Source of the DNA: ASV31 sp965229765
Lineage (GTDB): Bacteria; Pseudomonadota; Alphaproteobacteria; Rhodobacterales; Rhodobacteraceae
Reading direction: 5' to 3'
Assembly (NCBI GenBank): GCA_965229765.1
Contig: CBDDJT010000003.1
Coordinates: forward strand, 434,001-498,000
DNA length: 64,000 nt
Position 1 is the stretch's first letter; each line of letters starts with the position of its first letter. The position numbers and the translations under genes are program-made. Shown here piece after piece: positions 6,836-15,109 of this stretch. The notes beneath the pieces were generated by a model. It saw only the letters and a list, made by a program, of their open reading frames with translations, did no database searches and was not told the origin of the DNA.

Positions 6836-8107
6836 CTACAACGCGCGCAGCGCCAGAAGGGCCGCGCCAATGCTGGCCTCGTCCCCGGAGGCGTTCTCGA
6901 TCGGGACGCCGATCTCGCGCTCCCTGATCCGCCGCCATGTCTCGTTTCCGGCACCGCCGCCGACGGTGAGAATACGTTTGACCTGTCCTGCGCCCCGCTG
7001 TTCCAGCGCCCCGAAGCACTGTGCCTCGATACGGGCGATCCCCTGCAATAGTCCATGCAGGAACCGCGCCGGTTCGTCGGGGCGCGGCGTCAGGCGGGGG
7101 GGCAGGTCGGGGTCGTTGATCGGGAACCTCTCGCCGGGACGAAGCAGCGGATAGTAGTCCAGGCCGCTATCCTGATCGGGCTCGATCCCTGCGCTCAGGC
7201 GGGCAAGTTCGTCGGGGGCAAAAAAGCTGCGAAGCACACCACCGCCCGTATTCGACGCACCGCCCGCCAGCCAGCCCGCGCCAAGCCGGTGGCTGTAAAG
7301 GCCGATCGAGGGATCGTCGACACGCACCGGGCTGAGCATCTTGATTGCCAGCGTCGTCCCAAGCGACGTAACGGCCGTACCGATGCCACGGGCCCCGGTC
7401 GCGAGGTAGGCGGCGATGCTGTCGGTCGTTCCCGCCTTGACGATGAGGTCCGTAGACAACCCCAGTTCCGCTGCGAGCCGGGCAGAGATCCTGCCCACGG
7501 ACTGGCCCGCGGGCAGCACCCGTGGCAGAAGCGCCGGGCGGATGCCAAGGTCGTCGAACCAGACCGGCCAGGCGCCGGTTTCGGGATCGAAGCCGGTCTT
7601 CAGTGCGTTGTTGTGGTCCGAGTGCCCGGCCCGGCCGGTCAGTCGGGCCATGATGAAATCCGCCTGGTGGCAGAGGTTGCGGGCGGTTTGGGCGCGATCC
7701 TCTGACAGCAGGCGAAGAAGGCGGGCCAAAGCAGAATTCGATCCTTGCGTGATGTGGTTTTCAGGCGCGCGCGCGCGAATGGCCTTCGCCTCGACCTCGA
7801 ACCCGGCCGAGTCGTACATAAGCCCCCGCGTCACAGGCCGAACCGCGGCATCGACAAGCACCATGCTGCCAGAGGTGCCGTCCACCGCCGCAACCCCGAT
7901 ATCAAGTGGATCAAGTCCGGCATCGCGAAGGGCCGCGACCTGGGCCACAAGGCAGGTTTTCACGGCCACCCACCAAAGTTCGGCATCCACATTGCCCGGG
8001 GCCTGGGCGGGATGCGGCGCACGGGCTTGCGATACGGGCAAACCCGTCTCGTCGATCACGGCACTGCGCACACCCGACGTGCCGATATCGACCCCAAGCG
8101 CCAGCAT
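6836..8107 (-). CDS. FGGY-family carbohydrate kinase
   Basis: ATP-dependent kinase of a sugar, polyol or ketose. The 423-residue protein starts with LALGVDIGTSGVRSAVID (phosphate-1 motif of the actin-like fold); VAAVDGTSGSMVLVD near residue 75 and the C-terminal adenosine site LTVGGGAGNETWRRIRE near 380 are intact. It is shorter than the usual 480-500 residues but no motif is lost. It is the last gene of a leftward unit with a class II aldolase 3 bp upstream, a HAD protein and a lactonase. Kinase plus class II aldolase is the classical ketose-1-phosphate arrangement (as in fuculose or rhamnulose use), so it may phosphorylate a ketose at C1. The exact substrate is unknown. Confidence 0.85.
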   Translation of the reverse strand: MLALGVDIGTSGVRSAVIDETGLPVSQARAPHPAQAPGNVDAELWWVAVKTCLVAQVAALRDAGLDPLDIGVAAVDGTSGSMVLVDAAVRPVTRGLMYDSAGFEVEAKAIRARAPENHITQGSNSALARLLRLLSEDRAQTARNLCHQADFIMARLTGRAGHSDHNNALKTGFDPETGAWPVWFDDLGIRPALLPRVLPAGQSVGRISARLAAELGLSTDLIVKAGTTDSIAAYLATGARGIGTAVTSLGTTLAIKMLSPVRVDDPSIGLYSHRLGAGWLAGGASNTGGGVLRSFFAPDELARLSAGIEPDQDSGLDYYPLLRPGERFPINDPDLPPRLTPRPDEPARFLHGLLQGIARIEAQCFGALEQRGAGQVKRILTVGGGAGNETWRRIREREIGVPIENASGDEASIGAALLALRAL

Positions 8108-8110
8108 CCG

Positions 8111-9079
8111 TCAGTCGCCCCGCGCAAGCGACATTCGGTACTTCTCGGCGTCCCAATTCAAAAGTTCGGCCTCTGCCTCTGGACCGATCGTTTCGGCCTG
8201 CCAGTCTTCCGGCAGGCGGGACAGGACAGCCGCAAGGCAGTCAAGCATCGCGCGTTGCGCCGCCGTCGCATCCGTTCGGACAAGCACGCCTGTCCCTTCT
8301 GCCAGAACAACCGGGCGGTCGCGCCCATCTGCGGCGACGGGCAACGCGGGCCCAAGGAACACGACATGATCGGGATAGTAGGATCCGGCCCGCGCCAGCC
8401 GGGCAAGCCGCGGATCGGTCCCAAGCCGCCCGAGGGATGGAACCCACTCGCGCCCTTCGGGCGTCCCGTCCGCGACCGGCGCCGACATGTCCAGAGCCGG
8501 CAGGGCCAGCCGGTCCTCCACGGCCTGGATCAGATCACCAGTGTCCTGCACCGTGCTGCCGCAACAGATCAGGCCGTGGTTCTGAAGGATGATGACACGT
8601 GTCCCGGCGTCTATGTGCACAAGGATTTCCCCGGTCAGCGGCAGGCCCGGCTTTCGGTAGGGCACGAATGCGACCGGCAAGCCCGACAGCTTGCGCACCG
8701 CAGCGGCACGGCCCTGTGGCGAGATCGCATGTACGATGGTCGCGACCGAGTGCGTGTGCATGACCACGGGCCAGTCCAGCATGGCGTGAAAGGTCGTCTC
8801 GATGGACGGTCGAAGAGCGACCGACGGGTCGAGGACCGTTGCCTTGCAGGTCCCATCGCCAGCGCCCAGTGCTTCGGCGCGCGCTGCCTCCAGATCGACG
8901 GCCACAAAAATATCCTTGGATTCGGCATCAGCAAGTTCCGTGCCCGACGCCTTGATCCACATGACGCCGTCCCCCTTGACCGAGGTATTGCCACCCGGTC
9001 CCTGAACCTGAAGCGGGTCCTGTCCCAGGCGCGCCGAAAGCGCCCGGAAGGCGGGGCAAAGCAGGTTTGGGTTCGTCAC
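8111..9079 (-). CDS. Class II aldolase/adducin-domain protein
   Basis: Zn-dependent class II (fuculose-1-phosphate type) aldolase fold, 322 residues. GPGGNTSVK near residue 28, the metal-ligand HTHS near 110 and ILQNHGLICCG near 168 are present. The C-terminal part with SYYPDHVVFLG resembles the aldolase half of the fused aldolase/dehydrogenases of rhamnose pathways, but here the dehydrogenase half is absent. Its ATG overlaps the stop of the HAD gene by 4 bp, which suggests translational coupling. With the FGGY kinase downstream it could cleave the phosphorylated sugar to DHAP or glyceraldehyde phosphate and an aldehyde. Specificity is not readable from sequence. Confidence 0.8.
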   Translation of the reverse strand: MTNPNLLCPAFRALSARLGQDPLQVQGPGGNTSVKGDGVMWIKASGTELADAESKDIFVAVDLEAARAEALGAGDGTCKATVLDPSVALRPSIETTFHAMLDWPVVMHTHSVATIVHAISPQGRAAAVRKLSGLPVAFVPYRKPGLPLTGEILVHIDAGTRVIILQNHGLICCGSTVQDTGDLIQAVEDRLALPALDMSAPVADGTPEGREWVPSLGRLGTDPRLARLARAGSYYPDHVVFLGPALPVAADGRDRPVVLAEGTGVLVRTDATAAQRAMLDCLAAVLSRLPEDWQAETIGPEAEAELLNWDAEKYRMSLARGD

Positions 9080-9921
9080 ATCAGTTCCTCGATTGCGTAG
9101 GTCGGCGGGGCGATGCCCTTGGCCATGGACAACTCTGCTATGCTGCCGGCGACGTTCCTCGGGTCTATGTCCGATCTGTGCAGACTGCCCCAGACAAACA
9201 CACTGTCCCAGCCGGCACGAGCCGCGCCGTCGATGTCATGTTCCAGACTGTCGCCGATCAGGACAAGCCGTCCGCCCGCCAGATCCAGTGCATCCTCAAG
9301 CCCCGCGAAGACCGGAGGATAAGGCTTTCCGTAATAGGCAACGGCACCGCCCCTGCGCTCGTATCCATCTGCCAGGGCTCCGGGCTGGATTGCGAAACGG
9401 CCTAGCGGACGTGGCGAACGCCGGTCGGGATTGGCGCAATAGGCTGGCAGACCCCGGGCCGTCGCCGCGTCAAGCTGGTCGTCCCAATCCTCCACCGCAC
9501 TATCGTCCGGGCAGCCAAGAAGCAAAACCGCCTCGGCGTTCCCGGTATCCGGCACAAAACGCAAATCCAGCCCTTCGGCGAAGAGTTTCGCGTCGCCGGG
9601 CGTCCGTTCGGTCGCGAAGAAGACGCGTTCCTCAATGCGTCCTGACGAGAGGTCCCGCCAAAGCGCCTCTCCTGAGGACATGACCTGCTGAAACAGGCCC
9701 GGCGGATAGCCGATATCCTCGATCCGGTGGAGGTTCGCGCGCGCCCGCTTGCCCGAGTTGGACAGCACCGCCAGACGGTGCCCGCGATCCCCAAGATCGG
9801 TCAGGGTCCCCACGGCATGGGTGTAGGGCTTTGCGCCGTCATGCAGGACGCCCCATTGATCGAAGACGAGCGCATCGTAGTCGGCCGCCACATCGCGGAC
9901 ACTGTCCAGAAGTCGCGTCAC
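9076..9921 (-). CDS. HAD-superfamily class IIA hydrolase-like protein
   Basis: A 281-residue HAD-fold protein of the subclass resembling TIGR01459. Motif I reads DQWGVLHDG (D21, with Trp at the position of the usual second Asp). Motif II is LSNSGKR near residue 55 and motif III/IV is IGDSLEHDIDGA near 222. The acid/base Asp is therefore replaced, as I remember for this subgroup, so activity may be slow or altered. It sits in the leftward kinase-aldolase unit, where a sugar-phosphate phosphatase would make sense. It overlaps the aldolase gene by 4 bp. Confidence 0.75.
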   Translation of the reverse strand: MTRLLDSVRDVAADYDALVFDQWGVLHDGAKPYTHAVGTLTDLGDRGHRLAVLSNSGKRARANLHRIEDIGYPPGLFQQVMSSGEALWRDLSSGRIEERVFFATERTPGDAKLFAEGLDLRFVPDTGNAEAVLLLGCPDDSAVEDWDDQLDAATARGLPAYCANPDRRSPRPLGRFAIQPGALADGYERRGGAVAYYGKPYPPVFAGLEDALDLAGGRLVLIGDSLEHDIDGAARAGWDSVFVWGSLHRSDIDPRNVAGSIAELSMAKGIAPPTYAIEELM

Positions 9922-9926
9922 GGCCT

Positions 9927-10862
9927 TCAGTATTCCGCCATGTCTTTGGGATCGGTCAGACCGGACAGGAACGCGTCGGCTTCGGCGTCCGACATGGCCG
10001 GTGCTGCCTTGCCGGCCATTCCCGCCGGCATGTCACCGAAATAGAACTTGAACCCGGGAATGGGCTGGCGGCGTTTGCGCAGCGGCATGCCGGCGTAGGG
10101 GAAAACCTCTGATCTGGCGTTCGCCGCTTCGTCATGGCACGGCAAGACATAGTCGGCGCGCTTGTCGATCTCTTCCACCGATTTCCAGCCTTCGTAGGAA
10201 TTCACGAAGCGGGCCGGCACCCAATGGCGCCACTTCTCGGCGGGGTTGGGATCGAGGTTACGCTCTACGAAGATGGCATCGCCGGCGATCACGATGTCAC
10301 CCGCACCGGTCGTCACGGTGACGGCCATGTGTCCGACCGAATGGCCGGGAGTGTGGAACATCGTGATACCGGGAAGAACCTCGCACTCGTCCTCGACAGC
10401 TTCGAAGACGCAACCGGCATAGGCCGGCTCGATCCCGAGAATGCCGCATTCATAGGTGCGGTAGTAGAGCGGCAGGGGGTTGTAGGCCATCTCGATCTCG
10501 GCCTTGGGCGCGATGTAGCGGGCGTTCTTGAACCTCTTCATGTTCTGCACATGATCCCAGTGCAGATGGGTAAAGACGATCGCATCGATCTCGTCGGGAT
10601 GAACGCCCAGCTTCTGTTCAAGGTGTTCATGCACCTCAAGGCAACCGCGCTTTTCGCATTTGTGGTGATAGAGCGTCGCACGCTCCTCATCGCACAGGCC
10701 GGTATCGATCAGGATCTTGTGCTCTCCGGTGTCGACATAGTGGCAGTATACCGGGTTCCAGTACTTCTTGCCGGCCGGCCCCTTCCAGAAGATGTACGTG
10801 CCAAGATCGGCCTCCAGCCACCCGGTGTTGATCGGATAGATCCTTGTTTCCGCGACGCCCAA
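9927..10862 (-). CDS. Metallo-beta-lactamase-fold hydrolase, AHL-lactonase-like family
   Basis: A di-zinc hydrolase, probably a lactonase, 311 residues. The metal signature TH99-L-H101-W-D103-H104 is intact, with HTPGHSVGH near 180 and GDAIF near 200. The family is usually annotated as N-acyl homoserine lactonase, but its place in a sugar catabolic unit fits a sugar-lactone hydrolase better. I choose the TTG at 10862 because AGGGAGA lies just upstream; the longer frame from a GTG at 10901 would begin inside a GTATAC operator-like box. It is the first gene of the leftward kinase-aldolase operon. No signal peptide is seen, so it is cytoplasmic. Confidence 0.75.
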   Translation of the reverse strand: MGVAETRIYPINTGWLEADLGTYIFWKGPAGKKYWNPVYCHYVDTGEHKILIDTGLCDEERATLYHHKCEKRGCLEVHEHLEQKLGVHPDEIDAIVFTHLHWDHVQNMKRFKNARYIAPKAEIEMAYNPLPLYYRTYECGILGIEPAYAGCVFEAVEDECEVLPGITMFHTPGHSVGHMAVTVTTGAGDIVIAGDAIFVERNLDPNPAEKWRHWVPARFVNSYEGWKSVEEIDKRADYVLPCHDEAANARSEVFPYAGMPLRKRRQPIPGFKFYFGDMPAGMAGKAAPAMSDAEADAFLSGLTDPKDMAEY

Positions 10863-10892
10863 CGGACTTCTCCCTGCAAATGATTCCCTGTC

Positions 10893-10921
10893 AGTATACA
10901 CGGTTTTTTCTACGTATACAC
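10893..10921. promoter_or_regulatory. Two GTATAC boxes before the lactonase-kinase operon
   Basis: AGTATACAC (10893-10901) and CGTATACAC (10913-10921) are 20 bp apart, two helical turns, just upstream of the lactonase start. A matching ATGTATACAT palindrome lies at 11662-11671 near the GntR gene. GntR/FCD proteins commonly bind GTATAC-type palindromes, so these are probable operators of the 10938-11636 regulator. Confidence 0.55.
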
Positions 10922-10937
10922 TGCTGCCCTTCGGCGA

Positions 10938-11636
10938 TCAGTATGCAGCAAGCGCCTTGCTCAGGCTGTCCGTCATGTAGGCTGTCATTCCGTTCGACGC
11001 AGTGGTGGAATCCTTGCTGAAGATGTCCTGCATCAGCCGGTCATGCGCCCGGGCAGCCGCCAGAAGGTCGTCCTTGCCGGCGAACTTGCGGGCCCGGAAC
11101 GGCCCCGTCCGGCGCCGGAAATCCGCGGCAAGCTCTGCCATGAAAGGGTTTCCGGTGGCGATATATATAGTCTGGTGGAACTGCTCGTTCGCCCGCAGAA
11201 AACGCGCTCGGTCGCCTTCCTGCGCCGCCGCGACACACTCTTGCTGGGCGGCCTCGATCTCCAGCCGCGTCAGGAGTGTAAGCCGCTGCGCCGCAATCCG
11301 GGCGCAGGCCGTCTCGATCTCGTGCATCGCCTCGAAGATATGGCTCAGTTCCTCTCGCGTATACTCTGCCACCCTCATGCCGCGTCCCTCGCCCTCGACC
11401 AGGATGCCCTGCGCGGCCAGCCTGAGAAGCGCCTCGCGCACAGGGGTGCGCGAAGCACCGAACCTCTGCGCCAGCACAACCTCTTCCAGCCTGTGACCCG
11501 GCTCTAGGACGCCAGCAGAGATATCGGCGACAAGCTGCGCCTCGATCGTCCGGGCCAGCGGCACCTTGTGGTTCTGCAACACCTCTGCCATCAGCCCCAT
11601 TTTCCGGCGGAACGGCCGATCAGGCCGTCGCATCAT
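10938..11636 (-). CDS. GntR-family regulator with FCD domain
   Basis: Transcription regulator of the FadR/FCD subgroup, 232 residues from the outermost start (an internal ATG at 11600 is also possible). The winged helix has LEPGHRLEEVVLAQRFGASR and TPVREALLRLAAQG near residues 45-80. The C-terminal FCD all-helical domain with H-containing helices (EANEQFHQTIYIATGN near 155) binds organic acids or sugar acids through a metal in relatives. It lies between the leftward lactonase-kinase operon and the rightward Tm-1/aldolase genes, and GTATAC boxes occur on both sides. It most likely controls both and is released by a pathway intermediate. Confidence 0.88.
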   Translation of the reverse strand: MMRRPDRPFRRKMGLMAEVLQNHKVPLARTIEAQLVADISAGVLEPGHRLEEVVLAQRFGASRTPVREALLRLAAQGILVEGEGRGMRVAEYTREELSHIFEAMHEIETACARIAAQRLTLLTRLEIEAAQQECVAAAQEGDRARFLRANEQFHQTIYIATGNPFMAELAADFRRRTGPFRARKFAGKDDLLAAARAHDRLMQDIFSKDSTTASNGMTAYMTDSLSKALAAY

Positions 11637-11661
11637 CGCATTTGCACTCTTCTGGCATCAA

Positions 11662-11671
11662 ATGTATACAT
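11662..11671. promoter_or_regulatory. GTATAC palindrome between GntR and Tm-1-like gene
   Basis: ATGTATACAT is a perfect 10-bp palindrome in the 71-bp gap between the divergent GntR gene (start 11636) and the Tm-1-like gene (start 11708). It shares TGTATAC with the boxes at 10893-10921 and is a likely autoregulatory operator. Confidence 0.55.
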
Positions 11672-11707
11672 AATCGACTGGGTCGTCAAATACGCGCAGG
11701 GGGAGAC

Positions 11708-12832
11708 ATGCAAAGACCCGTGGTTCTGTTGATATCCGTGGAGTCGAAACAAGACGCCACGGCCCATGTCCTGAACGCGCTGTCTGCCCATGATCTGGCG
11801 GCCACCGTGGTCGATATCTCGCTGGGATCGGACGGACAGGTGTGGGACGGCGCGCGCAAACTGGCCGCGATGGAGCGTTCTGCGAAGACGGCGACCGCGC
11901 GTGTTGTCGACATTTCAGCGGGGCACGCGCCAATCGTACTTGGGATTGGCGGTGGAACCGGAAGCGACATGATCCTACGCATCATGCGGGGGTTGCCCGT
12001 CGAGATGTCTAAGCTACTGGTGACAACCCTCCCGTTCGACCCCCGCCCCGTGGTTGCCGACGATTCCATCATTCTGGTTCCCAGCGTCGTCGATATCGAG
12101 GGCCTGAATGCCGCGCTTCGGATTGTTCTTGACCGGGCTGCCGGCATGGTGGCCGGACTGGCACGCCTGCCCGCGCCCTTGGCTGCAACCCCTTCTGTCG
12201 GGCTGACGACCCTCGGCATCACCGGGATGGCCGGGGTCCAGATCGCCCGGCGGCTGAATGCTGCCGGACACGAGGTCACAGCGTTTCACGCCAACGGTTT
12301 CGGCGGTGCCGCCTTTGCCCGTCAGGCCCGCGAGGGCGCACTCGCAGCGGCCATCGACATGACGGTGCACGAAATCACGCGGATGGTGGTGGCCGGCACG
12401 TATGTGCAGATGCCCGACAGGTTCAGCGCCGCGGGCCACATTCCGCGTGTGGTCCTGCCCGGTGGCATGAACGTTATCGGCCTGGGAGCCATCAACAGCA
12501 TCCCGCAACACCTTCTGGATCGGGCCCATTACCGGCATTCCGAACATTTCACCCATGTGAAGATGGGGCCTGAAGAGATGGAACGCGCCAGTGCCGCGCT
12601 GGCCGATGCATTGAACAAGGCCACCGCGCCGACAACGGTCATGATCCCGATGGAAGGGTTTTCCAGCGAGGATCGCGCCGGCGGTGCGATCGAGGACCGC
12701 GACCTGCGGGCGATTGCCGCAGACTTGCTGGACGCCCGGGCCGTAAATTACCGCGTGGTCAGGACTGCTGCCCATATCTCGTCCCCCGAGACGGCCGATC
12801 AGGCGGTGCGTATCCTCTTGGAATCCCTGTGA
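11708..12832 (+). CDS. Tm-1-like ATP-binding domain protein (UPF0261)
   Basis: A 374-residue protein of the Tm-1-like/UPF0261 family. It has an N-terminal nucleotide-binding half (VVLLISVESKQDAT at the start, GIGGGTGSDMILRIMRGLP near 83-100) and a second half with FHANGFGGAAFARQARE near 197 and VVLPGGMNVIGLGA near 256. The start at 11708 follows a good GGGGGAG SD; the longer frame from 11642 would cover the operator. The following class II aldolase overlaps by 4 bp (GTGA), so the two are coupled. Bacterial members commonly sit beside sugar-acid or aldolase genes, but no reaction is established to my knowledge. An isomerase or kinase-like step is a guess. Confidence 0.85.
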   Translation: MQRPVVLLISVESKQDATAHVLNALSAHDLAATVVDISLGSDGQVWDGARKLAAMERSAKTATARVVDISAGHAPIVLGIGGGTGSDMILRIMRGLPVEMSKLLVTTLPFDPRPVVADDSIILVPSVVDIEGLNAALRIVLDRAAGMVAGLARLPAPLAATPSVGLTTLGITGMAGVQIARRLNAAGHEVTAFHANGFGGAAFARQAREGALAAAIDMTVHEITRMVVAGTYVQMPDRFSAAGHIPRVVLPGGMNVIGLGAINSIPQHLLDRAHYRHSEHFTHVKMGPEEMERASAALADALNKATAPTTVMIPMEGFSSEDRAGGAIEDRDLRAIAADLLDARAVNYRVVRTAAHISSPETADQAVRILLESL

Positions 12833-13512
12833 AGAAAGCCAGCCGAATGATCGATCCCGACGAACTGCACCAAAAGAGGGCCGACCTTATCGCTATCGCC
12901 CGGCGCTGCTTCGAGCGCGGGCTGCAAACCAACGCCGGCGGGAACCTGTCGGTGCGCCTTGAAAGCGCCGCAGCCATCGTCATCAAGCCATCGGGCGTGG
13001 GGTTCAATGAATGCGCGCAGGACAACCTTCAAGTCGTGCATCTGGACGGCACGGTCGAACCTTCGGACCACAAGCCGTCAAAGGATCTTGGCTTTCACCT
13101 CGATCTCTACCGCATCCGCGCCGATATCAACGCCATCGTGCATTGCCACAGCCCCTGGGCGACGGGCTATGCGAGCGCGGGGCTGGAGATCCCCTGCCTG
13201 ACGGTGCAGACGATCGAAAAGATCGGGCGAATGCCCCTCATCCCGCTTTCGGAGAACGGCGGGCCGCAGACCGAGACCGAGATCAGCCCCGTCTTTCGTG
13301 ATTGCAGTGTCGTCGCCGCCGTTCTGGCGAACCATGGCACCATTGGTGTCGGATCGACGCTGCTTAGGGCGCAGTATCTGGCAGAGATCATCGAGGAAAC
13401 CGCGCATATCGCCTACGTGCGCGACACGCTTCTGGCCGCGCGCGGCATGGCGGCACCCGGCGGGCCCAGCTTTGGCACCGCCGCAGAGGCGAAGGCGGCG
13501 CGCAACGCCTAG
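12829..13512 (+). CDS. Class II aldolase, fuculose-1-phosphate aldolase-like
   Basis: A 227-residue class II aldolase or decarboxylase. TNAGGNLSVR near residue 28, VIKPSGV near 48, the Zn ligands in VHCHSPWATG near 104 and VLANHGTIGVG near 168 are present. The GTG start overlaps the Tm-1-like stop as GTGA; an internal ATG (residue 7) is an alternative. It is distinct from the longer aldolase at 8111-9079, so the locus has two class II aldolases. It could act as an aldolase or, as in some acid-sugar pathways, as a decarboxylase of a phosphorylated 3-oxo acid. No DUF1537 kinase, the usual partner of the latter, is in the window. Confidence 0.82.
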   Translation: MKKASRMIDPDELHQKRADLIAIARRCFERGLQTNAGGNLSVRLESAAAIVIKPSGVGFNECAQDNLQVVHLDGTVEPSDHKPSKDLGFHLDLYRIRADINAIVHCHSPWATGYASAGLEIPCLTVQTIEKIGRMPLIPLSENGGPQTETEISPVFRDCSVVAAVLANHGTIGVGSTLLRAQYLAEIIEETAHIAYVRDTLLAARGMAAPGGPSFGTAAEAKAARNA

Positions 13513-13542
13513 GGCGTTCGCGGCGCGCGGCGCACCCTTGGC

Positions 13543-15030
13543 CTATTCCGGAAAGCCCACGTTGTCGGGCACGGTACCCGACGGCGGTTGTGGATAGTGC
13601 ATCCCGCGCTGCGCCGAGAAGCTGCGGTCGGGCTTGGGGCGATAGGGCCCCGGGTCATGACCGACAAGCCGCCCTTCGCGAACCCATCCGTCTTCTACAT
13701 CCTTGCCATGGCACTGCGCGGCAAGCGCCGCTTCCAGACGCACACGCACCGGCACAAGGTCGACGACATCGGCCAGGTCGGTCAGTTCCTGCGGGTCGGT
13801 CACAAGGTCGAAAAGCTGCACCACGTTGCCGGCGGGATACCAGATCAGCTTGTGCCGCCCGTCATGGATCATCCGCGAGGCGCTGTTGTTCTCAAGAACT
13901 TCACCATAGAGCATCTCGCGCCGCTCTTCGCCATGCATGGCAATCCCGTCGCAGGTGTCGGGCACGTCGATACCGGCAAGGTCCAGAAGCGTCGGCATCA
14001 CGTCCTGCAACCCGACAAGCCGGTCGTCGGTGGTGCCGGGCTGCACACGGCGATCCCCCGGCAGCCCCATCAGGATCATCGGAACCCGCGCCGCGCCCTC
14101 GTAGAAAGTGCGCTTTGCGAACAACCCGAAATCACCCAGCATCTCGCCATGATCGCTGCAGAACAGGATGATCGTGTTGTCGAGTTCCCGCTCTTCCCGC
14201 AGGGTTCCAAGCACCACGCGCAGCTGGTGGTCCAGATGGGTGCAAAGCGCGTAATAGGCGCGTTTCACCTCTTGCAAGGCGGTTTCCGACAGATCGGGAT
14301 AGTAGCTGTAAAGCGCCTGCAACGCGTGCGGCAGGTTCGCCCGATCGGCGGCCCAGGGCGCGGCAAGGGGCGGTTCCATCTCGAATTGCCGGTAGTGATC
14401 CATGTAGGCCGCCAGCGGCGCGAGCGGGGGATGCGGCGCCTCGTATGAGAGGGTCCAGAACGCGGGCCGTGTCGGGTCGCGGCGCTTTATCGTGCGGCAC
14501 ATCGCCTGCGTTGCCCAGTTCGTCACATGGCAATGTTCGGGCAGATGCCAGGGGCGATGCGCATAGTTGTTGTTGGGCAGCCCGTGTGCAAAGGCGGCGC
14601 CGGTATGCCCATGGTCAGCGAGATACAGCGAGTAATCGTCGATCGCGAGGTGGGGCCGCCCCTCTTCTGACAAGAGCACATCGTCGAACCCGATGCGGTC
14701 ACGCTCGGGGAACACATGAAGCTTTCCAACACAGTAGGCCTGATAGCCTGCCTGCCGGAACGTTCCCGCGAGGGTCGGAAGATCCGGCATCGGCGCCGAT
14801 TTGCGAAACACGCGATCGCCATGTGTCCGGGGCGTCGTGCCCGTCATGAGCGTGCGGCGCGCGGGAATGCAGATCGGGCATTCGCTGTAGGCTCGGGCAT
14901 AGCTGACGCCATTGCGCGCCAACTGGTCCAGCGTCGGGGTCTGCACGGTCGGGTGGCCGGCGGCGCCAAGCCGCCCCCCCGCCCATTGGTCGGCGATCAC
15001 CAGAAGAACATTGGGGCGGCGGCCATCCAT
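13543..15030 (-). CDS. Sulfatase, cytoplasmic type (1 of 3)
   Basis: Formylglycine-dependent sulfate-ester hydrolase, 495 residues. The N-terminal RPNVLLVIADQW supplies metal ligands. The signature CIPARRTLMTG (near residue 60) has the Cys that becomes formylglycine in CxPxR form, with Ala instead of the more common Ser. HGxxR-like and SDHGEMLGD (near 295) complete the metal site. There is no signal peptide, so the substrate must be imported. Start 15030 is preferred over 15057 because the family begins just before the RPNVLL block. It is the last gene of the leftward tct-sulfatase operon. No formylglycine-generating enzyme lies in the window. Confidence 0.85.
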   Translation of the reverse strand: MDGRRPNVLLVIADQWAGGRLGAAGHPTVQTPTLDQLARNGVSYARAYSECPICIPARRTLMTGTTPRTHGDRVFRKSAPMPDLPTLAGTFRQAGYQAYCVGKLHVFPERDRIGFDDVLLSEEGRPHLAIDDYSLYLADHGHTGAAFAHGLPNNNYAHRPWHLPEHCHVTNWATQAMCRTIKRRDPTRPAFWTLSYEAPHPPLAPLAAYMDHYRQFEMEPPLAAPWAADRANLPHALQALYSYYPDLSETALQEVKRAYYALCTHLDHQLRVVLGTLREERELDNTIILFCSDHGEMLGDFGLFAKRTFYEGAARVPMILMGLPGDRRVQPGTTDDRLVGLQDVMPTLLDLAGIDVPDTCDGIAMHGEERREMLYGEVLENNSASRMIHDGRHKLIWYPAGNVVQLFDLVTDPQELTDLADVVDLVPVRVRLEAALAAQCHGKDVEDGWVREGRLVGHDPGPYRPKPDRSFSAQRGMHYPQPPSGTVPDNVGFPE

Positions 15031-15109
15031 CTTGTCTCTCTTTCTGTCGTGCCTCAACCGAACATGCGGCGCGGGCCAGTCCGTGCGACGAGGCGTGGCC
15101 CCGGAACCG

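Noticed and set aside
9927..10862. Quorum-quenching AHL lactonase
   Set aside because: The family name suggests it, but the gene is inside a sugar catabolic operon with no luxI/luxR homologues in the window, so a sugar lactonase role is more likely.
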